Of a stretch of DNA of 64,000 bases, positions 1 to 8,739 are shown in pieces; positions within the stretch are counted from its first letter, which is position 1, and the number at the start of each line of letters is the position of its first letter. The notes under the pieces are model-generated. The model was not told the origin of the DNA. It did no database searches and saw only the letters and a list, made by a program, of their open reading frames with translations. A program made the translations under genes and the position numbers. Origin of the DNA: Latescibacteria bacterium UBA6620 (GTDB lineage: Bacteria > Latescibacterota > UBA2968); the NCBI GenBank assembly GCA_002433075.1, contig DJHM01000033.1, positions 62,001 through 126,000 on the forward strand, given 5' to 3'.

Positions 1-2
1 GC

Positions 3-626
3 TGGGAATACTTCCCTCTCGAAAGCTTTGTCGCGCGCGCGGCGGAGATCTGCAAGGGGAAGATCCGGCCCGTACTCTCAGTGTGCCGCGAACTGGGGAT
101 TACCGTCGTCCACGCGCCGAGCCCGATTTGGGCTGCCAACTATCCCCAGTTTCACTATCGGCTGGAGCCCCAGGGAGCGTCAGACCCAGCGGCCCCAGAC
201 TGGCCGCCACCGATCGACGATGCCCTGGCCATACCCAGGACGGGTTCCGAGCCGGTCTACAAAGCCTGGTGGGAAAACGTCTTTCCCGATGGATTGCGCA
301 TCTCTCCACATCTCGAGCCCGCGGGAGATGACGTCGTGTTGTCCACTGGCGAGGAGTTGCACGCCCTGTGCCGCGAGCGCGGAATCAAGCATCTGGTCTA
401 CGCCGGTTTCGCCACCAATATCTGCGTGCTCTTCCGAGACTACGGTGTCCGCGCAATGAGTCAGAGGGGCTATAACATCCTCTTTCTCCGCGATGCGACG
501 ACCGGGGTCGAAGGGAGCGAGACGGTCGAGGATCTGGGGGCGACCCGATCGGCAATTTTCTTCATCGAGACCAAAGTCGGCGCAAGCACGACCGCCGAGG
601 CGTTCGTCGAAGCCTGCCGCGCCTGA
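3..626 (+). CDS. Isochorismatase-family cysteine hydrolase, 5' end outside window
   Basis: The frame is open from the first complete codon of the window, so the start lies upstream; 207 residues are visible. The nucleophile region GFATNICV, with its Cys codon at 423-425, and the following RDYG and MSQRGY segments are typical of the isochorismatase-like cysteine hydrolases, which cleave amide or vinyl-ether bonds. The C-terminal half is complete. The substrate cannot be inferred. The lysine of the family's Asp-Lys-Cys triad is not obvious in the visible part, and the Asp would lie outside the window. The gene is followed by 250 bp without a convincing gene before the dioxygenase at 877. Confidence 0.8.
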   Translation, partial: WEYFPLESFVARAAEICKGKIRPVLSVCRELGITVVHAPSPIWAANYPQFHYRLEPQGASDPAAPDWPPPIDDALAIPRTGSEPVYKAWWENVFPDGLRISPHLEPAGDDVVLSTGEELHALCRERGIKHLVYAGFATNICVLFRDYGVRAMSQRGYNILFLRDATTGVEGSETVEDLGATRSAIFFIETKVGASTTAEAFVEACRA

Positions 627-876
627 GCTAAGCGGGCCCAGTCACAGGCCGATCCATCAATAGCCGATCATGGCTGGAGGTCCCCGCACCTCGCACGAAG
701 GGATGACTCCTGCCCTTGTCCCCAAAAGCAGGGGCGAAAGGAGCCGCTACAGCAAGTAATCACGATGGCTGCGGCGCATTCGTATTCTGGTAGCAGATCT
801 TTGCGCTCAGCTGAAACGTGATGTATGGTCGCCCACCGAACACCTTATTCACCGACACGGCCGAAGGAGAGCACAG

Positions 877-1668
877 GTGAAACTCGAAGACACCCAGATC
901 GAAACCTTCGATGAACAGGGCTACCTGTTTTTCCCCGGTCTGTTGGACGAGGAGGAGGTGACGATTCTACAGGAGGCAATTCCACAGGTCGTGAATCGCC
1001 AAGGGCCAGAAGTAATCCCTGAGAAAGAAGACCCATCGGCGGCCAGGCTGGCCTTCGGGGCGCATGCGTACAGTGAACCGTTCCAGTATCTCTCTGTGCT
1101 CCCCCGCGTGTTGAACCCCGTCCAACAGCTATTGCGAGACGATGTGTATCTTCATCAGAGCCGCTTGAATTCCAAACAGGGCTTCGGCGGAGGTGCATCT
1201 TGGGACTGGCATCAGGATTACCCACCCTGGCATAGCATCGACGGAATGCCTGAGCCAAGATGCATTATGGCGTCCGTGTTCGTCGACGACTGCACGGCCG
1301 TCACATCACCGTTGATGATCGTGCCAGGTTCGCAACGCCACGGGCTTCTCGACGCCAAGCTTCACAAAGACGCGAAGGGAAAAGGGTATGCGCTGCATCA
1401 TATCGATCGCCCCACCTTCCAGCGGCTCGCAGAGGAGAACGGAATCGAAGCGCTGATCGGGCCGGCGGGATCGGTCGCTTTCATCCACTGCAACGTGGTG
1501 CACGGATCGGCCAACAACGTCTCGCCGTGGCGGCGAGCCATCCTCTACCTGATCTACAACGCCGTCAGCAACGCCTGTACGGGCACGGAGCGTCCCTGGT
1601 ATCAGAACAATCGTGACTTCACACCCCTTGAGCCGCTCGACGACGGATGTCTGAGCGCGTTGGCGTAG
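877..1668 (+). CDS. EctD-like phytanoyl-CoA dioxygenase family protein
   Basis: Predicted Fe(II)/2-oxoglutarate-dependent oxygenase of 263 aa. The facial triad is visible as His-Gln-Asp in WDWHQDYPPW and a distal His in NVVHGSANN, followed by SPWRR, which supplies the 2-oxoglutarate-binding Arg. The string WHSIDGMPEPR and the later PLMIVPGSQRHG closely resemble ectoine hydroxylase EctD, so the EctD-like subfamily is a fair call. No ectABC genes are nearby, so ectoine may not be the substrate. The GTG start at 877 is chosen because a GAAGGAGA ribosome-binding site lies about six bases upstream. The stop overlaps the start of the next reading frame by 22 bp, suggesting co-transcription. Confidence 0.85.
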   Translation: MKLEDTQIETFDEQGYLFFPGLLDEEEVTILQEAIPQVVNRQGPEVIPEKEDPSAARLAFGAHAYSEPFQYLSVLPRVLNPVQQLLRDDVYLHQSRLNSKQGFGGGASWDWHQDYPPWHSIDGMPEPRCIMASVFVDDCTAVTSPLMIVPGSQRHGLLDAKLHKDAKGKGYALHHIDRPTFQRLAEENGIEALIGPAGSVAFIHCNVVHGSANNVSPWRRAILYLIYNAVSNACTGTERPWYQNNRDFTPLEPLDDGCLSALA

Positions 1669-2780
1669 AAGTCGAAACAGTAGGCACAGGTTCTCGGCTT
1701 CCCAAAGGGCCCCATGACCTGACCTCCTCAGGATTCCTCGTCACTCTGCTGGATCCCACGACAGCAAGTGAGACGGAACTGACCATCCTCAACGCCTTCG
1801 AGAACACCATCCACTCTGAGGTGTGGTCAGATGCGGGAACACTCCCGCTGGAGCAGACGATCTCGCGACTCCGGTCCTCCCCACCGCACTTCCACCACTA
1901 TCTCTGGACCGTCACGCGTGGAGACAGAAACGCTATTCTGGCGATAGCGAGAACCATTCACTTCGAACACGACACTCACCTGATGCATTTCGACGTTTCG
2001 GTCCTCCCGGAAATGAGGGACAGGGGACTGGCCCGAATGCTTCTCGGCCAGGTTGCCGAGACCGCCGGCCGGATGGACCGACAGCTCTTGCAAGCCCGGA
2101 CCTTCTCTACCGTGCCATCGGGCGTCGCTTTTCTGGAACATCTAGGTGCCCGTCTGGGGCGCACCCGGCATATCAGCCAGTTGGAAATCGCGCGGCTGGA
2201 CCTAGACCAGCTCCGCGTTTGGAAAAGCGGCCACGGGATGGGCTCATCTTTCGAGATCGGGATGTGGCAAGGCCCCTACCCCCGAGGAAGATCTCGTTTC
2301 CATGTGCGCACTTCACCAGGCGTCTTCGAATCCGTTCGAAGAGAAGACTCTGAAACGCGAAGAAACGACAGTCACGGCGGAAAGATTGCGGCATCAAGAG
2401 GATGGTCTGCGAAAGGACAAGATCGATCGTTGGACGACCTTCGTTCGAGAACGGAAGACAAACCGCCCAGTGGGCTACACAGAGATGCTCTGGATCCCGT
2501 ATGAGCCTGAAACATTGAATCAGGGGATGACGTGTGTCCTGTCGGAGTACAGAAACCGCGGCCTGGGTGCTGGATAAAGGCCGCGATGCTTCTAAAAGCC
2601 GTCGGGGAACGGCCGGGAGTACGGGTGGTTCGAACCGGGAACGCAACTACCAACGCACCCATGTTGAAGATCAATCGTGAACTCGGGTTCAAACCGCATA
2701 TGACCCGAAAAGACTGGCAGATAGATCTCGAGCAACTGGTGGGCTTTCTGAGAGGATATCCAGCCTCTACCAGCGTGTAG
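1647..2780 (+). pseudogene. Tandem-GNAT acetyltransferase broken by two frameshifts
   Basis: Two GNAT N-acetyltransferase domains are encoded in series, as in MshD-like double-GNAT proteins. The first reads from ATG 1647 and contains VLPEMRDRGLARMLL, an acetyl-CoA-binding loop. Near 2279-2283, a run of five C, the frame moves by one base into PEEDLVSMCALHQ, the start of the second domain. That domain then breaks again near 2566: the frame ends at NRGLGAG and continues one base over as WIKAAMLLKAV and NAPMLKINRELGF, the conserved second-domain end. The two shifts cancel (one extra base, one missing base). Either the gene is inactivated or the assembly has indels. The substrate is unknown. Confidence 0.72.
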
Positions 2781-2843
2781 CGGAGGTTTACCTCACGAGC
2801 CCTGGAACTGACACACAACACCAGATGCAAGCGCAGCGAGTGA

Positions 2844-4079
2844 CTACCCGGGTATCCTGTCCGCTTCCCTTCGACCCTCCTCTGCGATATCGGCGACAGA
2901 CCGGTCTGAGTGAATCGCTTCCATCATCATCGCATCGATGACATTCGCCAGTCGCGTCCATTCAGGTAGACGGGGCATATCACGGGCTTCGCTTTGGAGC
3001 GCCTCTAACCCACGATAGAACGGAATCTGTCGATTCAGCTGTTCGTCCTGCCAGGTTGAACGTCTGCAGCCGTTTCCGCCTTCCAGCGTGAGCACGCGAT
3101 CCATTTCCCTGCTGGCGCAGTGACGGATAAACCGGTAGGCCAGATCCTTCTTGTCGCTTCCAGCAGCGATTCCCAAAACCCAGTACACATTGAGTGAAAA
3201 CCCGGGTTGCCCAATCTCGTTCGGCAGATGGGCGACACCGACCTTCCCTTTGACCCTGGAGTCGGACAGGACCTCACACTGCGCGGCCCAGCTGTACCAG
3301 TTCATCATCATCGCCGCTTCACCTCGGACGAAAGCCATCCCCGACTCCACGGCGTCAAACGTCCGCGTATGGGATAGGGCAATCTGGGGATCGTTTACCA
3401 TTTCGCGGTAGAAGGCCAGCGTTTCTTCCACGAGTGGATGATTCAGAGCGAAACTCCCACTCGCGTCCGCCAAGATTCCCCCTCGCGACAACAGGTGGAT
3501 ACAGAAATCGCAAACCGTGTTGTACCCATCCTCGCACGCGAAAAAGACCACTCCCGACAAGGCTTGCTGCGGCCGATTGAAGAACCGGGCAAACTGTGCA
3601 AACGTATCCCACGACCGTGGTACCGTAAGAGGAGCGCCGAATTCTCTCTCATAGGCTGCCTGTTCTCCCGGGTCGTCGACAAGATCCTTTCGATAGATCA
3701 GGCATTTGTGTCCTGTGTGGTATGGCAGACCATATACTTCGCTTCCAAACGTCTGGAAGCGAAACAGAGCGGGATCCCACCCGTCAGGGTATCCTTCGGG
3801 TGGCAACTCCTTCAGATAAGGCTGCAAATCCGCTAGGTGACGCCCGGCAGCGGCTTCAGCAATCCAATCCGTCACGACAAAGGCGACGTCGAAATCCCCT
3901 CGTTCGAGTCCCTTTTTATCGAAAAGCGCCTCGTGCAAGTCGGGAATGTTGAGGGGCACGATCTCCAGACCCAGATTCTGTTGTTCGGATCTGCGGAAGT
4001 CAGCCCATTGTTTTTCGATCGCGCCCTCGAACGCATCCAACTTCCTCACCGCGATTCGAAGGCCCTCTTGCTCTGACAC
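2844..4079 (-). CDS. ABC-type extracellular solute-binding protein-like, no signal peptide
   Basis: A 411-aa protein with the layout of a family-1 (sugar-type) solute-binding protein: an N-terminal beta strand LRIAVRK, a FDVAFVVTDWIAE segment, YGLPYHTG, a hinge-region RSWDTFAQFARFF, and a C-terminal MMMNWYSWAAQ and GFSLNVYWVLGI typical of these proteins. Unusually, the N-terminus starts straight into the mature fold with no signal peptide or lipobox. The GTG start at 4079 has a GAGAGG-type ribosome-binding site just upstream, so a hidden signal sequence is not evident. No permease or ATPase genes flank it; the divergent neighbour is a glycosidase-like gene. It may be cytoplasmic or have lost export. 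Confidence 0.7.
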   Translation of the reverse strand: MSEQEGLRIAVRKLDAFEGAIEKQWADFRRSEQQNLGLEIVPLNIPDLHEALFDKKGLERGDFDVAFVVTDWIAEAAAGRHLADLQPYLKELPPEGYPDGWDPALFRFQTFGSEVYGLPYHTGHKCLIYRKDLVDDPGEQAAYEREFGAPLTVPRSWDTFAQFARFFNRPQQALSGVVFFACEDGYNTVCDFCIHLLSRGGILADASGSFALNHPLVEETLAFYREMVNDPQIALSHTRTFDAVESGMAFVRGEAAMMMNWYSWAAQCEVLSDSRVKGKVGVAHLPNEIGQPGFSLNVYWVLGIAAGSDKKDLAYRFIRHCASREMDRVLTLEGGNGCRRSTWQDEQLNRQIPFYRGLEALQSEARDMPRLPEWTRLANVIDAMMMEAIHSDRSVADIAEEGRREADRIPG

Positions 4080-4308
4080 AGGTCCTCTCCATCGACATCC
4101 ACGTGCGCGAACGGCCGCCGCCGTTTTCCCGTGGACGAGCCTGATTCACCTGCAATATTGACCGTACACTCGACAGAATGAACAGCGTTCTCACCGTTCC
4201 GAGCAACAGGATCCGACCGGGGGTCCACTACGCGTGATCGTCGCAGCGGATGGGATTGCTGATTTCTGAACCGTCCTCGGGATCCACCTTCTTCAAAAGC
4301 TACCTCTA

Positions 4309-5280
4309 ATGGCTATTCACTGGCACTTCCCCTCGGCCTTACCGGTGATCTCTCCAAGTCAGTTGCACGGCGACCTGGACGCTCGCAGAGCGGGCGCCGG
4401 ACACGTGCTCCACGTGGGGAACGAGTACTGGATGTACTACTGGGGGACCGATACGGACGGTTTCCATCGCATCCTTCTTGCGAAAACGAGCGTGGACCGG
4501 CCTACGGGCTGGCAGCCCCATGGGGTCGTTCTCGAACGCCAGCCGGATTCGAACTACAACTCGGTGGGACCGAGCTTTCCCTGGGTGGTCCCTTGTGAGG
4601 ACGGGCCCTGGCTGATGGTCTTCTGCGGATGGGGAGAACCGAGATCCGACGGGAAGCTTCCGAACACGACAGGTGTTGCCCTCAGCGAGGACGGCGGATT
4701 GTCGTTTCAACCAGCGCGGGATCATCCCGTATTACCTCTGGACAGCGACTACGACTGCGAAGGCACGGGAAGCGTGTGTGTCATCGAAAAGGGTGGAGTG
4801 CTCGGGATGTACTACACATCCCTCGGCGCGTATTTTCAGAAGCCCGACGGCGTAGAGACAGGTCACAGCGACACGATCCCCAGAATCGGAATCGCCTACG
4901 CCGAATCCAACGACGGGTTGACCTTGGAAAAGCCCCTCGACCGTCTGCTAGTCGAGCCGAGAGGACACGCTACAGAGCCATACGAATATATCTGCTCCAA
5001 GCCGTTCATTCTGCAGGAGCCACGTGGGTACCGGATGTGGGTCCACACTTTCGGAACGGCCTACCGGGTCAGGAGCCTGACAAGCAGCGACGGATCTGAA
5101 TGGACCTGGAACGAGAGTGGTCCAGAAGGCGAGTTCGGCACGGGACGACAGGGATCGTTCGACGACAGGCAACGTTGCTACGTCTCGGTCGTGAAGCACG
5201 AAGACGAGTATCGATGCTGGTTTACGGGCAATGGGTTTGGTCAGACGGGCATGGGGTATGCAGTGGGACGTGGAACATAG
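4309..5280 (+). CDS. GH43/GH32-like five-bladed beta-propeller protein
   Basis: A 323-aa protein with repeated blade motifs of glycoside hydrolase clan GH-F/J type propellers: YWMYYWGTDTDGFHRILLAKT, WLMVFCGWGEPR, VALSEDGGLSF, LGMYYTSLGAYF, IAYAESNDGL, YRMWVHTFG and YRCWFTGNG. This pattern of surface-exposed W/Y-M-Y/W and 'SxDGxxW' segments is shared by GH43, GH32, GH130 and related sugar-binding proteins. I cannot assign a family or identify the acidic catalytic residues with confidence. No signal peptide is seen. It is divergent from the solute-binding-like gene; the 229 bp between them shows no clear promoter. Confidence 0.65.
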   Translation: MAIHWHFPSALPVISPSQLHGDLDARRAGAGHVLHVGNEYWMYYWGTDTDGFHRILLAKTSVDRPTGWQPHGVVLERQPDSNYNSVGPSFPWVVPCEDGPWLMVFCGWGEPRSDGKLPNTTGVALSEDGGLSFQPARDHPVLPLDSDYDCEGTGSVCVIEKGGVLGMYYTSLGAYFQKPDGVETGHSDTIPRIGIAYAESNDGLTLEKPLDRLLVEPRGHATEPYEYICSKPFILQEPRGYRMWVHTFGTAYRVRSLTSSDGSEWTWNESGPEGEFGTGRQGSFDDRQRCYVSVVKHEDEYRCWFTGNGFGQTGMGYAVGRGT

Positions 5281-5344
5281 AAGATTGATCGTGTGAGATA
5301 GAACATTGATCTTGGCATCCCCCAGACTTAGGTCCGCATAACCT

Positions 5345-6130
5345 ATGTTTCGAGGGCTATGCAGGTTGTTGATTGGTCTGTGCCCGGGTACCTCACTGGC
5401 ACGGTCGTTCGCTGGCTCGGATCCAACAGGTCTCGCTTTGCGCGATGCTCACCAACATGCCATTCTAATTCGTCTCGGAGCGGTCCTTGGGCTTCTGCTT
5501 CTTTGGGGCGCCACAACGTACGCCACTGAAGCCGAACCGGATTCCACGGAGATCGAACGTCCGTCGTTTTCGATGACGCCTACGTGAGTGGGCTGACCGG
5601 GCGAAGGCGCACCCCTCCGTGGGAGTGGGATACACACCAACTGGACGTTCTCGGCACGATTCGTCGACACGGCTCTGGACCGGCCGCGATGGAGATTCAC
5701 CGGGAACTACCGAATCCATCCTCGGCTGCAGATCGGGGTCGAACTCAACCCGAAGGCGGAAGAGATCGGTCCGCTCTTCACCTTGTTCTTTCTCACCGAA
5801 ACGGACGAGAGACCCGCCCTTTTCGTCGGCACCAGCTCCGACCGGATCGGATCCCCGCCAGGCAACCAGTCCTACTTCGCGACAGCTAGCAAATATATCC
5901 CAGCCCTACGGGCGTCGATCTACGGGAGTGTCAACTATTCGGAATGGGATGAGGCCATCAACTTCCCCGCGGGAATCAGCCTCAAGATAGGAAACGGGCT
6001 TTCGATCCGACCGATGTATGACGGCGATCGCGGCCACCTGATGTTCAACTACTTCGCCCACCGGGTTGGCGTCAGCCTGATGCTCGTGTGGTTCGACACC
6101 GTGGCCATCTCTCTATCCGCCGGAATCTAA
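5345..6130 (+). pseudogene. Predicted secreted/outer-membrane protein with frameshifts
   Basis: I do not recognise the family. A hydrophobic signal-like stretch (LGAVLGLLLLWGATTYA) is read in the frame opening at 5345. The coding signal then shifts frame twice: around 5560-5585 it continues one frame over as VVFDDAYVSGLTG, and near 5595 it returns to the first frame as PGEGAPLRGSGIHTNW and then RWRFTGNYRIHPRLQIGVEL, running uninterrupted to the stop at 6130. The long downstream part alternates aromatic and polar residues and ends in an amphipathic strand, as in small beta-barrel proteins. The start codon is unclear. It ends 11 bases before the next gene's GTG and may be its operon partner. 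Confidence 0.5.
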
Positions 6131-6141
6131 GGAGGTATCTC

Positions 6142-6798
6142 GTGTACGGCATCCTGCTGTTCATCGCTACGATCCTGGCTCTACCGGCCACGCCACGGGC
6201 GGATCAGGCACCGAAGAAAGCACTGTGCCCGGTCTGCGCGATTCGAGGTGAAACCGAAGAAGAGAAGGTCAAGGCGCGCGCTGAGCACGACGGTAATGCA
6301 TACTACTTCTGCTCAAAAAGCTGCAGGGAAGAATTCGAGGCGGACCCCATCGCCTTCATCCCACCCCCACTCCCCCGGGGCGCGCCCGCGTTCTCCGTCG
6401 AAACGCTGGACGGTGAGCCTGTCGATCTGAGCACCCACTACGGCAAACTCATCGTGCTGGACTTCTGGGCGACCTGGTGCAAGCCCTGCGTCGACCTGAT
6501 GCCGAGTCTCCAGGGCATCCACGAGCGCTATGCGGACCGTGGTCTGGTCGTGGTCGGCATTTCGATCGATGAAGGCAAGGACCGGATCAAGAAGATTCGA
6601 AAGTTCGTCGAACGGGTCGGTGTGGATTACTCCATCTACTCGGACGCACGGCCGATCCCCGCCTGGCACACGTTCAAGGTCAAGGCGATCCCCGCCCTCT
6701 TCCTGATTGATCGAGACCGACAGATCGTGGCGCAGTGGCTGGGAACGATCGACCACCAGTCGTTGGAGAGTGTGATTCAGGCGCATCTCCCACCTTAG
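6142..6798 (+). CDS. TRASH/YHS-like metal-binding domain fused to TlpA-type thioredoxin
   Basis: Exported 218-aa protein. Residues 1-20 form a signal peptide. Residues about 28-70 hold CPVC, then FCSKSCREEFEADP, the two-CxxC pattern of YHS/TRASH-type metal-binding domains. From about residue 80 a thioredoxin fold of the TlpA/ResA type follows, with active site WCKPC (Cys113 and Cys116) and the cis-proline region KAIPALFLID. The GTG start at 6142 is picked over the longer frame because AAGGAGGT sits at the ideal distance. Its likely role is thiol-disulfide exchange tied to a metal (copper or iron) in the periplasm; that coupling is inference from the fusion. Confidence 0.82.
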   Translation: MYGILLFIATILALPATPRADQAPKKALCPVCAIRGETEEEKVKARAEHDGNAYYFCSKSCREEFEADPIAFIPPPLPRGAPAFSVETLDGEPVDLSTHYGKLIVLDFWATWCKPCVDLMPSLQGIHERYADRGLVVVGISIDEGKDRIKKIRKFVERVGVDYSIYSDARPIPAWHTFKVKAIPALFLIDRDRQIVAQWLGTIDHQSLESVIQAHLPP

Positions 6799-6906
6799 GG
6801 CGACCACACCCTCGCGTATTTCGTCACACCCTTTACTGATGAATCCAATCGAGACAACGGTCCGTACGATTGCCGAAAGTGAATTCAGACCACAAAGGAG
6901 TATACC

Positions 6907-8001
6907 TTGCTGATCTTTGACGGCGATTACCCGATGGCCTACGGCGCGCTCGACCTCAACCGGGATCTCACGCTTCCGCTGGAGGAGGTGCGAGCAGCCG
7001 AGCCGGATTCGAAGAACGTTCCGTTCGCGTGTCTGCCCGAAATGCGGAAAGGCGGCGTCTACTGCGCCCTGATGAAGATCACGGCGCGGCGGCAACGCGA
7101 AGGAAGCATCCTTCCCGGGTATCGCGGCAAAGCTGCCGCTTACGGTGCAGCGAAGGGCAACCTGGCCTTTTATCGCGGGCTGGAATCAACCGGTGAGGGG
7201 GCTGTCATCACGACCGGCAAGCAGCTCGATGACCTGGCCGGGCAATGGGAACTGAAGGTCGATCGAGCTGCTCTGCCGGTCGGCCTGCTGATTGGATTGG
7301 AAGGCGCCGATCCCATCCTGACACCGGATCAGGTGCACGAGTGGTTCGCCGAAGGCATTCGCGTTGTGAGCCTCACCCACTACGGCGCAAGTCGATACGC
7401 GCACGGAACGGGGACAGGAACGGAGAAGGGTCTCTTGGGGCCCGGACCGGAGCTGCTTCGCGAGATGGGCCGATGCGGCATGCTCCTCGACACAACACAC
7501 ATCTCCGATCGCAGCTTCTGGGAAGCGCTGGAGCACTACGGGGGCCCAATTCTGGCCAGTCACCAGAACTGTCGAGCCCTCGCGCCCGGGGAGCGCCAGT
7601 TCAGCGACGAGCAGCTCCAGGCCGTCATCGAGAGGGACGGCGTTATCGGAGCTTCGATGGACACATGGATGCTACGGGAGAAGCAGGACGTCGACTGGGC
7701 GTCGACAGGAGGCTTTTCACGCCGGGATTTCTTTCCCCGTGACGAAGTGACGCTCGAACACATCGCCAATCACGTCGATCACGTCTGCCAGTTGGCCGGC
7801 AATGCCCTGCACGCGGCGATCGGTGGTGACACGGACGGTCAGGGTGGCGTCGATGGCGCGCCGCTCGAGATCGACACCGTGGCCGACTACCAGCAGATCG
7901 GGCAGATCCTCGAACGGCGGGGATATGGCGATGAGGATGTGGCCAACGTGATGTATCGCAACTGGCATCGGTTCTATACGAAACATTTACCGACGGAATG
8001 A
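6907..8001 (+). CDS. Peptidase M19 (membrane dipeptidase) family protein with altered metal site
   Basis: A 364-aa protein of the zinc dipeptidase (renal dipeptidase-like, TIM-barrel) family. Family landmarks are present: LIGLEGADPI (bridging Glu), RVVSLTHYG, LLDTTHISDRSF (His), ILASHQNCRAL (His) and IGGDTDG. The N-terminal metal motif that is normally DxHxD reads FDGDYPMAYG here, so the first His and Asp ligands appear to be replaced. Activity may differ from a true dipeptidase. The TTG start at 6907 follows an AAAGGAG ribosome-binding site by six bases. No signal peptide is seen, so it is probably cytoplasmic. Confidence 0.78.
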   Translation: MLIFDGDYPMAYGALDLNRDLTLPLEEVRAAEPDSKNVPFACLPEMRKGGVYCALMKITARRQREGSILPGYRGKAAAYGAAKGNLAFYRGLESTGEGAVITTGKQLDDLAGQWELKVDRAALPVGLLIGLEGADPILTPDQVHEWFAEGIRVVSLTHYGASRYAHGTGTGTEKGLLGPGPELLREMGRCGMLLDTTHISDRSFWEALEHYGGPILASHQNCRALAPGERQFSDEQLQAVIERDGVIGASMDTWMLREKQDVDWASTGGFSRRDFFPRDEVTLEHIANHVDHVCQLAGNALHAAIGGDTDGQGGVDGAPLEIDTVADYQQIGQILERRGYGDEDVANVMYRNWHRFYTKHLPTE

Positions 8002-8040
8002 CGTTTGTGCGGGTGGATTGAGCCTGGTGGGAGACGACGG

Positions 8041-8065
8041 CGTCCTCGTGCACAGCACGAGGACG
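8041..8065. terminator. Strong 11-bp hairpin downstream of the M19 gene
   Basis: Perfect inverted repeat: CGTCCTCGTGC, loop ACA, GCACGAGGACG. It begins 39 bases after the stop at 8001. There is no U-run after it, so it is either a factor-dependent terminator, an RNA-stabilising 3' hairpin or a protein site; transcription end is the simplest reading. Confidence 0.45.
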
Positions 8066-8179
8066 AGAGTGCTTGCTGAGGGGGCTGCTGGGACCCGGTA
8101 CAGGGAGTTGCTACAACCGGGCCCGGACAATCGGTCCCCACATCACGGCCTATGGCGCAGAATCACGAAAGGAGAAACG

Positions 8180-8483
8180 ATGGCATACTACTCGGTTCTA
8201 GCAGTCACCCCAACCAACGAGGACTGGATTGCGGACTACATCGAGCCCGCGAACACGCTCGTCGCTCACTCAGCACGGGGGAAAATATCTCGCCCGAACG
8301 TCTAGCCACGAACGACTCGAAGGGGACGGCGACGCCGCCCTGCGCGTCATCATCAAGTGGCCCCCAAAGGAGGCCGCAGTCGCCTTCATGAACGATCCTG
8401 CCTACAAGCCTCATCTCGAAGCCCGGACGGCTGGCTCGGACAGCCACCACTACCTCATCGAAGGCAAAGACGACCTCGCGTGA
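8180..8483 (+). pseudogene. DUF1330-like small protein with one frameshift
   Basis: ATG 8180 follows AAAGGAGAAACG, a good ribosome-binding site. The frame reads MAYYSVLAVTPTNEDW and YIEPANTLVA, then hits a stop at 8303-8305. One base over, from about 8270, the rest of a DUF1330-like domain continues: HGGKYLARTSSHERLEGDGD, VIIKWP and AFMNDPAYKPH, ending at 8483. Removing one base in the stretch 8262-8270 would restore a protein of about 100 aa. DUF1330 proteins are small ferredoxin-like-fold dimers of unknown role. Pseudogene or indel error; both fit. Confidence 0.65.
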
Positions 8484-8739
8484 CTTTGGGTCAGGGCAGG
8501 CCTCGGGCGTAGGCAGCCCCGCACCGGTCGAGGTTGATTCAAACTGTTGGTTGATGAAGAAAGGGCGGGACGTGACAGCGCGCCGAGGGATCCCGCGTTT
8601 CGGAATGCACTTTCGACGGCGGCGCGAGGGGTTCCCGTTTCAGGGCTGCAAGGCGCAATCCACCAACGCAAACTACTCCAACTGGATGGTTGGTTGTTTA
8701 CAGCAGGTCAGGTAACGACTTCATCGGACGCAGGATCCA

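Noticed and set aside
627..876. Possible small gene or terminator in the first gap
   Set aside because: Only a five-base stem (CCTGC/GCAGG) without U-run and no coding frame.
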